The notes beneath the pieces are model-generated. The model was not told the DNA's origin and made no database searches. It saw nothing but the letters and a program-made list of their open reading frames with translations. Positions 45,723-54,868 of a DNA stretch of 64,000 nt are shown piece by piece. The position numbers were made by a program, and so were the translations under genes. Positions within the stretch are counted from its first letter, which is position 1, and each line of letters begins with the position of its first letter. The stretch comes from Bacteroidales bacterium UBA2287 (GTDB lineage: Bacteria > Bacteroidota > Bacteroidia > Bacteroidales > Tenuifilaceae), in assembly GCA_002345675.1 (NCBI GenBank), contig DDWL01000006.1:44469-108468 (forward strand). Direction: 5' to 3'.

Positions 45723-46956
45723 GGGTTTTTAAGTAGATAAATGCATTCGACAAAACAAAATAAAATATTTCACCAATCAACATGCCAATTGCAGCAGCAG
45801 TTACCTTATCTGGGAAAAATTGTATTGATAGATATACCGATAATCCTATTAATACCCCGCCTATAATCTGAAGCTGAATCATATATTTCCAGGCTTTTAA
45901 ACTCCATAATAAATTGCCACCAATTGTTGCTCCTGAAAAAACACCAGCAAATAAAATAATTTGTGTGGCTGCAATGCCCATTGTATATTTTGGAAAAAAC
46001 GTTACAACAACCCATGGGGTAATAAAATAACCAAGAATTGCTAATGGCAGCAAAATAATAAACATGGCTGCATTTGATTTCCAAGCATGCTCCCAGAGTT
46101 TGGACATTGTCTCTTTTCGGCCTAAAGCATATGAAAACTTGGGGTAAATATAATTTGCAATTGTGCTTGGTAGGGTGCTAAATGCGGCATATGTCATTAT
46201 TGCAAATGAGTAATACCCAACATATTCAGTTCCATACAAAGTTGCCAAAAGGAAACGGTCTGCTGTTTTTATAGTTTGAAAGAAATACGACAAACCAAAA
46301 ATCGGCATGCCAGTTTTTAACATTAAAATAAATTCATCTTTCCCAAAATACAAGATTTCCTTTATAGGTCTTACAACAAACATTAAACCTACTAATAAAA
46401 AAGAAATCAGAAGGAAACGTGCTATATACCCTTCGTAATCAAACCATATTACTAATGGAATTGTAACAATGCCCGCTAAGGCTCTGAATATAAATGCTTT
46501 TCCTAATTTTTCAAAAGATTGATTGGAACGAAAAGTAGAAGTGAGGTAACTTTCATAAAACCTTAAAGCAGTAAGAAGTACAACCGTAATGATGGATAAT
46601 TTTTTAATAAAAGTATCACCCTGTAGGATATATAGAATGGTTCCTGTAATTATAACAACTACAATTGAAATTAGCGTGAAAAGCATAGCAGTGGATGCTA
46701 ATCTTAACGCTTTTTTATCATCACCTTCGCCCAGAGAATAAGGCAACTCTCTATTTAGCCCATTTGTAATTCCTGCTTGCGCAAAAAGTGCATAAGTTTG
46801 AAATAAAGCAAAGGTGTTAAAAATCCCCATGTCTTCGGGATCTATATAAACTAAAATTATTGCATTAGCAATAATTTGAACTGCGGTTTTGAATAAAGAA
46901 CCTACAGTATAAATGGATAACCCCTTATTATCTTTAAGCAGTTTCCTTAAGTTCAT
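45715..46956 (-). CDS. wzx: Oligosaccharide flippase (Wzx, PST family)
   Basis: 413 residues, with hydrophobic segments spread over the whole length, as expected for the MATE/PST superfamily, for example IISIVVVIITGTILYILQ and MFIILLPLAILGYFITPWV. The N-terminal pattern GLSIYTVGSLFKTAVQIIAN, with G-x-F/N-x-F near 44, is typical of polysaccharide-export flippases. It moves undecaprenyl-linked repeat units across the inner membrane. The start overlaps the SDR gene stop by 4 nt; the stop overlaps the next gene by 8 nt. Confidence 0.88.
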   Translation of the reverse strand: MNLRKLLKDNKGLSIYTVGSLFKTAVQIIANAIILVYIDPEDMGIFNTFALFQTYALFAQAGITNGLNRELPYSLGEGDDKKALRLASTAMLFTLISIVVVIITGTILYILQGDTFIKKLSIITVVLLTALRFYESYLTSTFRSNQSFEKLGKAFIFRALAGIVTIPLVIWFDYEGYIARFLLISFLLVGLMFVVRPIKEILYFGKDEFILMLKTGMPIFGLSYFFQTIKTADRFLLATLYGTEYVGYYSFAIMTYAAFSTLPSTIANYIYPKFSYALGRKETMSKLWEHAWKSNAAMFIILLPLAILGYFITPWVVVTFFPKYTMGIAATQIILFAGVFSGATIGGNLLWSLKAWKYMIQLQIIGGVLIGLSVYLSIQFFPDKVTAAAIGMLIGEIFYFVLSNAFIYLKTHE

Positions 46957-47723
46957 AATGTAAAACCATCATCAACAACAACGTTTTGTCCATTAACATA
47001 TTTAGAATGATCGGAAAGCAGATAAATAAGTGAGCCCGATATGTCGTTGGCATTTAACATACCCTTGTTTAAGCAATGCTCTTTATATTTTTTTAAAAAG
47101 GATTCAGGCTGTTTATCCTCAATACCGCCAAGGGAAATTGCATTTACCTTAATATTCTTTCCTTTAAGGTATTTGGCCATATACTTTGTAAGGTGAATAA
47201 GGCCAGACTTAATTACGGCATACTCCACCGGCATGGTCATTTGTGTGCCGTCGTAAACTTCGAACCTTGGCGGAACAACACCATAAATAGAGGATATGTT
47301 TACGATATTGCCATACCCCTGTTTAATAAAGAAGCTGGCAAACTGCTGACTGACTAAGAAGTATCCCCCCAGATTGATGTTTACGTTCTCGCAAAAGTCG
47401 TCGTAAGCAACATCAAAGAAGTGCTTCCCATAACTTCGGTTACGAGGATATGCATTGTTAACAATTGCATCCACCCGTCCAAATTGCTTGTTAATGGAAT
47501 CAATAAGGTTTAAAACAGACTCCTTAGAGTTAATATCAAGCTCATGAAAAAAAATGCTTGCAGTAGGATACTTCGCTTTTATGCCATTAATAGCAACTGT
47601 ACCATTCTCCTCATTTATATCGGCAATAATACAAGTAGCGTTATTGGCAACTACTGCTTCACAAAATGTACGTCCCAATAAACCGGCCCCGCCGGTAATA
47701 ACTACAACTTTATCGGTAAGCAT
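46953..47723 (-). CDS. SDR-family oxidoreductase (PtmA-like context)
   Basis: 256 residues. The NAD(P) motif TGGAGLLGR is at residues 10-18, the NAY motif near 90, catalytic Ser in NISSIYG, and Y-x3-K in YAVIKSG near 167. The C-terminal NGQNVVVDDGFTL is typical of classical SDRs. Similar SDR genes stand beside Gfo/Idh, cytidylyltransferase and CBS-nucleotidyltransferase genes in Campylobacter-type legionaminic clusters (ptmA); that relation is from context. The sugar substrate is not readable. A gap of 8 nt separates it from the aminotransferase. Confidence 0.85.
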   Translation of the reverse strand: MLTDKVVVITGGAGLLGRTFCEAVVANNATCIIADINEENGTVAINGIKAKYPTASIFFHELDINSKESVLNLIDSINKQFGRVDAIVNNAYPRNRSYGKHFFDVAYDDFCENVNINLGGYFLVSQQFASFFIKQGYGNIVNISSIYGVVPPRFEVYDGTQMTMPVEYAVIKSGLIHLTKYMAKYLKGKNIKVNAISLGGIEDKQPESFLKKYKEHCLNKGMLNANDISGSLIYLLSDHSKYVNGQNVVVDDGFTL

Positions 47724-47731
47724 TATTCGGC

Positions 47732-49051
47732 CTAGTTAAATTGGCGAAACACTGGCTTTATAGCGGGGCCAACTAAATATTTTTCAACTCCAGCGTCCAA
47801 GGCAAACTTATAAACCTGTAACGACTTACGAACGGCCTCAAGGGTTAGGTCGAGTTCTGTTTCGGTATGGGAATAAGAGATTGCAATCCAAGGTATCAAC
47901 ACTCCAGCTTTTATCATTTCTTGCGAGAACAAGGTTCTAAATGAAAGCGATGGTTGACCAGATTTATCTCTGGTAATATAGTTTAGGTTAACGGGCACAC
48001 CATCCACATTAAAATAGCTGGACAAGCCCAATTCAGCAGCAATTTGGTTCATCCCACTTTGCAACTTCCGTCCATAGTCCCATAGATGATCCACAACATT
48101 TAACTCCTGATAAACCTTAATGGTTTCGACTAATGCACCCAATCCGCACATTTCAGCACCATGAGTTGTGGACACAAGGAACATTCGCTCCATTCCCTCC
48201 TGCTTAATACCGCCAAGGTTCATTATTTCGCGCTTGCCCATAACCGCGGCAACCGAAAAACCATTTGCCATACCCTTTCCAAAGGTGCATAAATCGGGCT
48301 GAATGTTATAGTAGTGCTGGGCTCCTTTCAGATCCCAACGAAAACCAGTAATCATCTCGTCCAAAATAAACAGAGCACCGTTTTTATGGCAAAGTTCTTT
48401 TACTTTCTGCAGGAAGTTATCGATTGGTTCCACGGTGGTGGCAGGTTCCAGTATAACGCAGGAAATTTTATTTTTATAATTTACAAATAGCTTTTCGAGC
48501 GATTCGATATCGTTAAAATTGAAATTTAGTGTTAGTTCCGAGATTGGTTTAGGAATACCTTTGGTTATAGGAGTGTCGCCAATAAACCAATCGTCGTACG
48601 AAAAAAATGGGTGTTGGGCACAACGAACCACATAATCACGACCTGTATATGCACGGGCAATCTTTACTGCGGCAGAAGTAACCGTCGATCCGTTCTTAGC
48701 GAACTTAACCATGTCGCTACCATCAATAAGGTTTACCATTGCCTCAGCTGCTTCGAGTTCAATTAACGAAGCACGGGTTAGGTTATTCCCATTAAAGATT
48801 TCCTTTATTGCGGCATCGGCAATTCGCTTATAGCCATACCCAACAGTAACAGCCCGCAAGGCCATACCGTAATCTAAATACTTATCGCCATTTGGACCCC
48901 ATACGTAGCATCCTTCTCCTTTTACAAGAATTTGTGGTGCATTTGCTGGATATTGATCATCGCCACGGCTATAGGTGTGAGCACCGCCGGGAATTACGCT
49001 ATTAAGCCTTTCGCTATAACTCATATTAGAACCCTCCATAACTTTTTTCAA
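47732..49051 (-). CDS. Class III aminotransferase (GSA aminomutase-like)
   Basis: 439 residues from ATG 49051; a start at 49024 (MSYSERLNSVIPGGAHTYSR) is equally likely because the frame upstream overlaps the previous gene by 26 nt. It has the class III PLP fold: KGEGCYVWGPNGDKYLDY, FILDEMITGFRW near 226 (PLP-binding Asp), and DLCTFGKGMANGFSVAAV near 254, whose Lys forms the Schiff base. It resembles glutamate-1-semialdehyde aminomutases but lacks their genomic context. It probably transaminates a sugar or amino-acid intermediate of the nonulosonate branch or glycan decoration (inference). Confidence 0.85.
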   Translation of the reverse strand: MKKVMEGSNMSYSERLNSVIPGGAHTYSRGDDQYPANAPQILVKGEGCYVWGPNGDKYLDYGMALRAVTVGYGYKRIADAAIKEIFNGNNLTRASLIELEAAEAMVNLIDGSDMVKFAKNGSTVTSAAVKIARAYTGRDYVVRCAQHPFFSYDDWFIGDTPITKGIPKPISELTLNFNFNDIESLEKLFVNYKNKISCVILEPATTVEPIDNFLQKVKELCHKNGALFILDEMITGFRWDLKGAQHYYNIQPDLCTFGKGMANGFSVAAVMGKREIMNLGGIKQEGMERMFLVSTTHGAEMCGLGALVETIKVYQELNVVDHLWDYGRKLQSGMNQIAAELGLSSYFNVDGVPVNLNYITRDKSGQPSLSFRTLFSQEMIKAGVLIPWIAISYSHTETELDLTLEAVRKSLQVYKFALDAGVEKYLVGPAIKPVFRQFN

Positions 49052-50009
49052 TACTGTTTAAAATTTCCAAAACCTTTAAATCCTCTACAAGGTTGTTAGG
49101 ATAGCGATTAGGTGATTTTATACCACTAATAAAAGCATCAACCTCTTCGATGTACATATCCTCAATAATGTTCTTGTTGTATCCTACGGCTGCTTCACTC
49201 TGTGGTTGGTGAAAAGTTATCCAACGCTTTGAATCGGCCTCATACAACTTTAAAACACTTTCCTCCCAATTCCACAATAGCTGAGCACGCTCAAGGTTTA
49301 ATATAAAATTTCGGGTAGCATACCGAGCTGCCACATCAACTATTACACTGCCAAAATAGGTTTTGTAATCGAGAAGGAAAGCGTAAGTATCGTCGACCTT
49401 GGCTCCAACATCGAGAGTACTTCCGAACAAACCTTTAACGTCAACAGGCCAACCAATAGTATCCACCAACCAGGTTAATTCGAATGGCACAATCTCCCTG
49501 CCACCACCGGTTTCACGTTTCGAAACATAAAACTCTTGAACTTTCTCCCATGGATGCCAGTCTGGCAAAAACTGACCAGAGTGATAAGAAAAGTTAGTAA
49601 TTTTCCCATACTTACCTGAGAGCACTATACTTTTAATATCCTTAATCACCGGATGAAATCGAAGGGTGCACGATGGCGCAATAAAACTCTTACCCTTATT
49701 ATAGGCAATGATTTCGGAAACGTGATTGCTTAAAACGCTTGCCTCTACAAAGGCTGGTTTACCATTGTCGATTGCAAGTTTTAGGTATGGGTTATGGCAA
49801 TCAGGAGGTGTAGATATAATAAAGGCATCAACCTCATGTAAGTTTATCTCATTAAGTTCACGGATAGTCTTAATTTTATAGGTAGACTCGGCCTCAACCA
49901 ACCGATCTTCTCTTAAATCATACCCATATATATCACTATAACCTAGTGCTTGCAAACACCTGATTCGCCTCTTACCCATTGAGCCTAATCCTACAACAAA
50001 GAATTTCAT
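49026..50009 (-). CDS. Gfo/Idh/MocA-family oxidoreductase (PtmF-like context)
   Basis: 327 residues. N-terminal NAD-binding motif GLGSMGKRRIRCLQALGY (G-x-G-x-x-G) at residues 7-24, then ISTPPDCHNPYLKLAIDNGK near 65-84 (the S-T-P/N-x-x-H motif) and KPAFVEAS, where this family usually has E-K-P. A C-terminal alpha/beta domain follows. It oxidises or reduces a nucleotide sugar. It overlaps the cytidylyltransferase gene by 4 nt. The same gene order occurs in legionaminic acid clusters (ptmF), which supports a role in that sugar. Confidence 0.85.
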   Translation of the reverse strand: MKFFVVGLGSMGKRRIRCLQALGYSDIYGYDLREDRLVEAESTYKIKTIRELNEINLHEVDAFIISTPPDCHNPYLKLAIDNGKPAFVEASVLSNHVSEIIAYNKGKSFIAPSCTLRFHPVIKDIKSIVLSGKYGKITNFSYHSGQFLPDWHPWEKVQEFYVSKRETGGGREIVPFELTWLVDTIGWPVDVKGLFGSTLDVGAKVDDTYAFLLDYKTYFGSVIVDVAARYATRNFILNLERAQLLWNWEESVLKLYEADSKRWITFHQPQSEAAVGYNKNIIEDMYIEEVDAFISGIKSPNRYPNNLVEDLKVLEILNSIEKSYGGF

Positions 50010-50716
50010 ACAATATCTGTTAGTTTGTTTTTTAAAATAGTTTCAACACATAAAAAATCGTATATATCATCTATCTCATAGTTTTGCCACCGTTCAATTA
50101 AATAAGGCATTGAGTTCTCAGAATAAATCCTTCGGTATTTAATAAGTACATCAGTCTTTACAGCATAGATTACACCATAAGGAAAGTATGCCTTAGGATA
50201 CTGTTGTCGTTGAGTAATTTTGGTTTTTGTGTCAATTAAAGGCAATACCAAATTGTTTTCGTCAATCGTTTTAACAATGAATGGATTTTCTAAATGTACT
50301 TCTCCTAAACTAACTATCCCTTCATATTTATCAAAGGAACTATAAAATGACTTGATTGCGTTTGAAAGATCATTTTTTTTACGAAGGGGCGAGGTTGGTT
50401 CAAGTAAAACGATTAAATCATAATGTTCATTTTTTGCGATACAAAAATTCACAGCATGTATCAATACATCTAAGGAAGAAGCAGAATCACAAGATAATTC
50501 AGGTGGCCTAATAAAAGGAACTTCTGCACCAAAAGATAAAGAAATATCAGCGATTTTTTTGCTATCAGTAGAAACAATAACCTTATCAATTTCCTTCGTT
50601 TTTAAAGCCGACTCTATAGTCCACGCTATTAAAGGCTTCCCTAAAAGCAACTTAATATTCTTGTCTGGTAATCCCTTACTACCCCCTCGGGCAGTTATAA
50701 TTGCAAGCGTTTTCAT
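50006..50716 (-). CDS. legF: CMP-nonulosonate cytidylyltransferase (NeuA/LegF-type)
   Basis: 236 residues. N-terminal nucleotide motif ITARGGSKGLPDKNIKLLLG (residues 7-26), IVSTDSKKIADISLSFGAEV, then EVPFIRPPEL and VLLEPTSPLRKKNDL near 104-118, all typical of acylneuraminate cytidylyltransferases. It activates a sialic-acid-like sugar as its CMP form, the last step before transfer. LegB and LegC in the same operon argue for legionaminic acid rather than sialic acid. It overlaps both neighbours by 4 nt (ATGA). Confidence 0.88.
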   Translation of the reverse strand: MKTLAIITARGGSKGLPDKNIKLLLGKPLIAWTIESALKTKEIDKVIVSTDSKKIADISLSFGAEVPFIRPPELSCDSASSLDVLIHAVNFCIAKNEHYDLIVLLEPTSPLRKKNDLSNAIKSFYSSFDKYEGIVSLGEVHLENPFIVKTIDENNLVLPLIDTKTKITQRQQYPKAYFPYGVIYAVKTDVLIKYRRIYSENSMPYLIERWQNYEIDDIYDFLCVETILKNKLTDIV

Positions 50717-51756
50717 ATTAAATGTTTAGCGAATTCAAGTGCTTTTTTGTAGTCTTCTGGCTTTCCAATATCAATCCAGTATCCAATAATTGGAAAATAA
50801 GTTATTTTACCTTTTAACTCAATTACTTTATTCATTAAATCTGTAGCATTAAAAAACGAATTATCAGGTATTAGTTCTATTAATTCCTTTTTAAAAATAT
50901 AAATTCCAGCGTTAGCATGATATGTATAATTAGGTTTCTCAAGAAAAGAGGTAATTAAATCATTCTCAACTTCAAGTACTGCATAGGGAACACTAACATT
51001 ATAAGGAATTGTTGCAATGGAAAGCAAGGAGTCGCTATTTTGAAAATGCAAATAAAACTCTTCAAGATTTATACTTGTAAATAAATCTGCATTCATTAAA
51101 AGAATCGAATCATGCTTAAAAGATTGTATAAGTTTTAAAGAACCAATCGTTCCCATGGGAACGTCTTCTTTAACATAATTAATATTAATATTTTTAAATT
51201 TGTTGTTTTCAAAGTGATCTATTATTTGATCTGCGCAATAATTAACGGAAATAAAAATATTACTAATGCCATTCTTTTGAATAAGTTCAATATTGTAATC
51301 AATAATAGGTTTGTTTCCAAGGTTTAAAAGTGGTTTTGGAGTCTTGTCAGTGAGGGGTCGTAATCGCTCTCCCCTTCCCCCAGCCATTACAACTGCATCA
51401 ACGGGTAACATATTAGCAACCAAGGTAAAATCTATTACTTTTTCAATTCTGCCGTTTTGATCGACTAATGGTAGTAGTTTTATGTCGTTCTTTTTAATTC
51501 TCTTGATTTCTGTTGGGTTTGGATTAATAGCACTGAGAGAGATGAAGTTTGTTGTCATAAACTTCTCAATAGAATCGTTAAGTGTGTTACCCCTTAAGAA
51601 ACCTCTTCGAATGTCCCCGTCGGTAAGTGTTCCTACTAATTTATTATTGTCATTTAGTACAAACAATGTAAGATTAATCGGTACACAATTGAGCTTTTTA
51701 AAGGCTTCAATAATGTTGTCATTAACATTAATTAGATGTAATGAATAATCCACCAT
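50713..51756 (-). CDS. CBS-domain nucleotidyltransferase (PtmE-like)
   Basis: 347 residues. Residues 1-115 form a CBS pair (LVGTLTDGDIRRGFLRG near 41, KLLPLVDQNGRIEKVIDFTL near 93). Residues 120-345 form a sugar nucleotidyltransferase with VVMAGGRGERLRPLTDKTPK near 123-142. This fusion is known as PtmE, the glucosamine-1-phosphate guanylyltransferase of the GDP route to legionaminic acid; Bacteroidota homologues share the layout. It would supply the GDP-amino-sugar for LegB/LegC. It overlaps the cytidylyltransferase gene by 4 nt and starts 1 nt after the epimerase stop. Confidence 0.85.
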   Translation of the reverse strand: MVDYSLHLINVNDNIIEAFKKLNCVPINLTLFVLNDNNKLVGTLTDGDIRRGFLRGNTLNDSIEKFMTTNFISLSAINPNPTEIKRIKKNDIKLLPLVDQNGRIEKVIDFTLVANMLPVDAVVMAGGRGERLRPLTDKTPKPLLNLGNKPIIDYNIELIQKNGISNIFISVNYCADQIIDHFENNKFKNININYVKEDVPMGTIGSLKLIQSFKHDSILLMNADLFTSINLEEFYLHFQNSDSLLSIATIPYNVSVPYAVLEVENDLITSFLEKPNYTYHANAGIYIFKKELIELIPDNSFFNATDLMNKVIELKGKITYFPIIGYWIDIGKPEDYKKALEFAKHLI

Positions 51757-51757
51757 A

Positions 51758-52867
51758 CTATTTTGTTTTGAATTCTTTTTTTATGATTGTAGTTATTTGA
51801 AGTGCAGCAGAACCATCACCATATACTTGTTTTTTCGAAGGAATGGCAGTTTTTTCTACAAGAGTTATGGTTTTTTTTATTGTTAGATGATCAATTTTCA
51901 CAGAAAAGATGTTTGGAGTAACAATCCTTCCTTTTTGCCTACAACCTAAATTGATTACAGGTTTAGCAAAAAATGATGCTTCTATGAAACCGCTCGAAGT
52001 ATTTCCAAGCAAAAACGAACAATGCTTCATGCACGAAAGGTAACCTAATGAACCAAACGATTCAACACAAAATACCCAGCTTTTATTCTTAGCATATTTT
52101 AAAAGAGATTCTCTAATTAGTTGCCCCATAGTATCAGCATTTGGCATAGTAATAACCTGCTGGTAGTTTTTCAACTCAGTAAGCACTAAAATAAGTTCTT
52201 TAATATGTTTTTTGTTTTCTTCAAAATTTATGGTTTCTGGATGAAACGTTATTAGTACTGTGGGTTTCGAAATATCAATGCCATATCTTTCATTAAATTC
52301 ATGTTGTGAAAGAAATACCATATTTCGCAATAAATCGATACTTAAGGCTCCTACATTAAAAACATTGTTGTCGTGACCTAAAATTTGTATTACCCTTTGT
52401 TTATATGGTTCTGCTGCAGTAAAATGATAACTACTCATTGATGTTATTGAGTGCCTAAAGGCATTGTCGATTGCACCTAAAGTTGTTTCGCCTCCATGAA
52501 TATGTGCAATTGGAATATTAAATGGAACTGTTGAAGCAACTGCGGCAAACATTTCGTACCTATCGCCTAGAGCAAAAACCAAATCGAAAGATTCATTTTC
52601 CCATATTTGTGAAAATTTTTCAATAGTTTTTGCCATCGAAACCGAAATATCCCTTGGGCTATCCGACTCAGGGAAAGTTTCTATTTCGTGGGTAACTATA
52701 AAGCCATCGTCCTTAATCCCATTAACTGTTTTTCCGAACTTGTCGGAAAGATGGGTCCCAAAGGCTAATATTTTAAGTTCGATGCTTGAGTCGCTTTTTA
52801 GTAAGCTTAAAAGTGGTTTATAAATACCATAATCAGCTCTCGAACTTGTGAGTACACCAACTATCAA
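51758..52867 (-). CDS. legG: Hydrolysing nucleotide-sugar 2-epimerase (NeuC/LegG-type)
   Basis: 369 residues. The family signature GDRYEMFAAVASTVPFNIPI near 94-113, IAHIHGGETTLGAIDNAFRH near 113-132, and LLGNTSSGFIEASFFAKPVI near 288-307 are those of NeuC-type UDP-GlcNAc 2-epimerases. These hydrolyse the nucleotide and invert C2 to give a mannosamine-type sugar. In the presence of LegB and LegC the expected product is 2,4-diacetamido-2,4,6-trideoxymannose. The start overlaps the synthase gene by 4 nt. Confidence 0.88.
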   Translation of the reverse strand: MIVGVLTSSRADYGIYKPLLSLLKSDSSIELKILAFGTHLSDKFGKTVNGIKDDGFIVTHEIETFPESDSPRDISVSMAKTIEKFSQIWENESFDLVFALGDRYEMFAAVASTVPFNIPIAHIHGGETTLGAIDNAFRHSITSMSSYHFTAAEPYKQRVIQILGHDNNVFNVGALSIDLLRNMVFLSQHEFNERYGIDISKPTVLITFHPETINFEENKKHIKELILVLTELKNYQQVITMPNADTMGQLIRESLLKYAKNKSWVFCVESFGSLGYLSCMKHCSFLLGNTSSGFIEASFFAKPVINLGCRQKGRIVTPNIFSVKIDHLTIKKTITLVEKTAIPSKKQVYGDGSAALQITTIIKKEFKTK

Positions 52868-53886
52868 AGAAAATCCTCCGGTTTTATTATAGTATCTTCA
52901 AAAACATTATTTAAAAGTCTCTGACCAATAATTGTATCAATATTAACTGGAGGAATCCCATTTCCTGGGCGTTTTATTGTTACGTCATTTTTAGTAAGTA
53001 TACTACCTTTCAATAAATTTCTTGAGTAATGTAGACTTTTACGAGCAATTGTAATATTCTTTTGTTCCGATTCGGATGGTTTTTTTATCCCATCTCCTAA
53101 ACTATTCTCTACATTTCGAATAGCCCTCACCATTTGTTTTAGTTCATCGGGTTCTAGTGAAGCTTTATGATCGGGGCCTTCCATGTTTCTGTCGAGCGTA
53201 AAGTGCTTTTCGATAACTTTTGCTCCAAGTGCAACTGCTGCAATAGGAATTTCGATTCCTTCGGTGTGATCAGAGTAACCTACTTTTACCCCCAGAGTTT
53301 TTCTCATGGTTTGCATAGCCATAAGATTTACATCCTTGTATGGAGTTGGATATTCTGTATTACATTGAAGTACTGTAATTTTTTCAATTGGTGTACCTGC
53401 TTGAGTAATTGAATTTAAAGCAAATTCAACCTCTTCTAATGTAGACATCCCTGTGGAAAGAATAATGTTTTTATTAAATGAACCAATATGTTTTAGAAAT
53501 GGGATGTTGGTTATTTCACCTGATGGTATTTTAAATATGTCTAATCCAACTGCTAATAAAAAATCAGCACTCTCTATATCGAAAGGCGACGAGAGAAACT
53601 TAACCCCTTTTGATTTACAGTAAGAAATTAATTGCAAATGCATTTCGGGTGTTAGTTCTAACTTCTTTAGCATTTCAAGTTGTGAAGCACTTTCGTTCCC
53701 TGTGTTTCTTTTCTGATATTCTGCTTTCAGAGCCTCTTTACTAACAAGTTTTTCAGCATTAAATGTCTGAAATTTAACATAGTCAGCACCTGAATTACTT
53801 GCAGCGTCGACTAATTTTAGGGCATAATCAATTAACCCATTATGATTTACTCCTGCCTCGGCTATTATTAAAACTCGATCGTTCAT
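52864..53886 (-). CDS. legI: N-acetylneuraminate/legionaminate synthase
   Basis: 340 residues. TIM-barrel NeuB domain: IIAEAGVNHNGLIDYALKLV (residues 7-26), VKFQTFNAEKLVSKEA near 37, ILSTGMSTLEEVEFAL near 142, and GYSDHTEGIEIPIAAVALGA near 196 with EKHFTLDRNMEGPDHKAS. The C-terminal SAF (antifreeze-like) domain spans about 280-338 (LLKGSILTKNDVTIKRPGNG). It condenses PEP with the mannosamine-type sugar. It lies 2 nt after the NeuD-like gene. Confidence 0.92.
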   Translation of the reverse strand: MNDRVLIIAEAGVNHNGLIDYALKLVDAASNSGADYVKFQTFNAEKLVSKEALKAEYQKRNTGNESASQLEMLKKLELTPEMHLQLISYCKSKGVKFLSSPFDIESADFLLAVGLDIFKIPSGEITNIPFLKHIGSFNKNIILSTGMSTLEEVEFALNSITQAGTPIEKITVLQCNTEYPTPYKDVNLMAMQTMRKTLGVKVGYSDHTEGIEIPIAAVALGAKVIEKHFTLDRNMEGPDHKASLEPDELKQMVRAIRNVENSLGDGIKKPSESEQKNITIARKSLHYSRNLLKGSILTKNDVTIKRPGNGIPPVNIDTIIGQRLLNNVFEDTIIKPEDFL

Positions 53887-53888
53887 TT

Positions 53889-54518
53889 TTAAATAATTCT
53901 TGCAGGGTTACCGGCAATTTTTTGATTTTCAGCAACATTATGCAGAACAACTGCTCCTGCTCCAATAATTGAATTTGCTCCAATAACAACGCCTTGCTTT
54001 ACAACAGCATTTGCACCAATAAAACAGCCTTTTCCTACTTTTACATTACCAGCGAGCACTACTCCTGGTGCAATATGAGCGAAATCGTCGATAATGCATT
54101 CGTGCTCTACAATTGCACCTGTATTTACAATAACGCCCTTACCAATTTGGACAAAAGGATTTATACAAACCCCATGACTGACGAGTGTTCCTTCATTAAT
54201 TTCGCTTTTTCTCGAAACACAAGTTTTTATAGCAATTGCAGTTGGTATATCAAATCCATTTTCCTTTAAAAAGTTGAATGCTTTACTTCGAATTTGGTTG
54301 TCGCCTATTGCAGGAAAAACTGGAATACCCATTATTTTTTTCAAATCGCTTGGGTTCTGCTCAAAGCCAAGGTAGGTAATACTTAATAAATTTCTCGATA
54401 CTTCTGTCCTCTCCATATAACCTCTTATGCTAAAGCCTAACTGCAAAAGAATTTCTGCAACAACTAATGCATGACCAGAGTATCCTATAATGACAATTTC
54501 TTTGTTTTTAATTTGCAT
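53889..54518 (-). CDS. NeuD/PglD-type sugar N-acetyltransferase
   Basis: 209 residues. N-terminal Rossmann-like part IVIIGYSGHALVVAEILLQL (8-27), then a left-handed beta-helix with hexapeptide repeats: GVCINPFVQIGKGVIVNTGA near 125, VEHECIIDDFAHIAPGVVLA near 146 with the His of the NeuD/PglD active site, and ending VAENQKIAGNPARII. It acetylates the C4 amine of the dideoxy-diamino sugar in LegH- or PglD-like reactions, or O-acetylates the finished sugar. The start has 34 nt to the fragment of legC at 54553. Confidence 0.88.
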   Translation of the reverse strand: MQIKNKEIVIIGYSGHALVVAEILLQLGFSIRGYMERTEVSRNLLSITYLGFEQNPSDLKKIMGIPVFPAIGDNQIRSKAFNFLKENGFDIPTAIAIKTCVSRKSEINEGTLVSHGVCINPFVQIGKGVIVNTGAIVEHECIIDDFAHIAPGVVLAGNVKVGKGCFIGANAVVKQGVVIGANSIIGAGAVVLHNVAENQKIAGNPARII

Positions 54519-54552
54519 CCTTTTACAAATAAATTATATACCAAAGGTTCTT

Positions 54553-54738
54553 TTATGTAATGGTACCACTAGGCAAATTAACCAATCTATTCTCAATTTG
54601 GTAAGCATTTGTAAGATCACCACAAATGGCATTGGTAAACATTGGTAGTCTATTCATTAATGTCCATGCAGGGCGAGTCATTACTCCGTTTTCGTTACTA
54701 TACTTTAAAAAAGCGTTGCGCTGTTCGTTGTTTTCCTA
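54553..54738 (-). pseudogene. Displaced fragment of the legC 3' end
   Basis: On the minus strand, 54738 to 54553 reads NEQRNAFLKYSNENGVMTRP, then AWTLMNRLPMFTN and DLTNAYQIENRLVNLPSGTI, followed by a stop. This matches the last 65 residues of the intact legC product (EERDAFLKYSNKNGVMTRP, AWELMNRLSMYKN) at about two of three positions, and the DNA agrees closely around 54680-54720. No start or N-terminal part is present; an in-frame TAG lies just upstream. The remainder of 54739-54868 has no gene, only a short palindrome (CCAATAATTGGTTATTGG). Confidence 0.9.
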
Positions 54739-54868
54739 TTGCATAGTGTTTATCCAATAATTGGTTATTGGGTTTACGGGTTTAGAGAAAAAACTAAGGA
54801 AGTTAATATTCTGACATAAAAATATTTATCATTTTTTTACCCTCCTTTTTTTATAACCCGGGTGAAGT

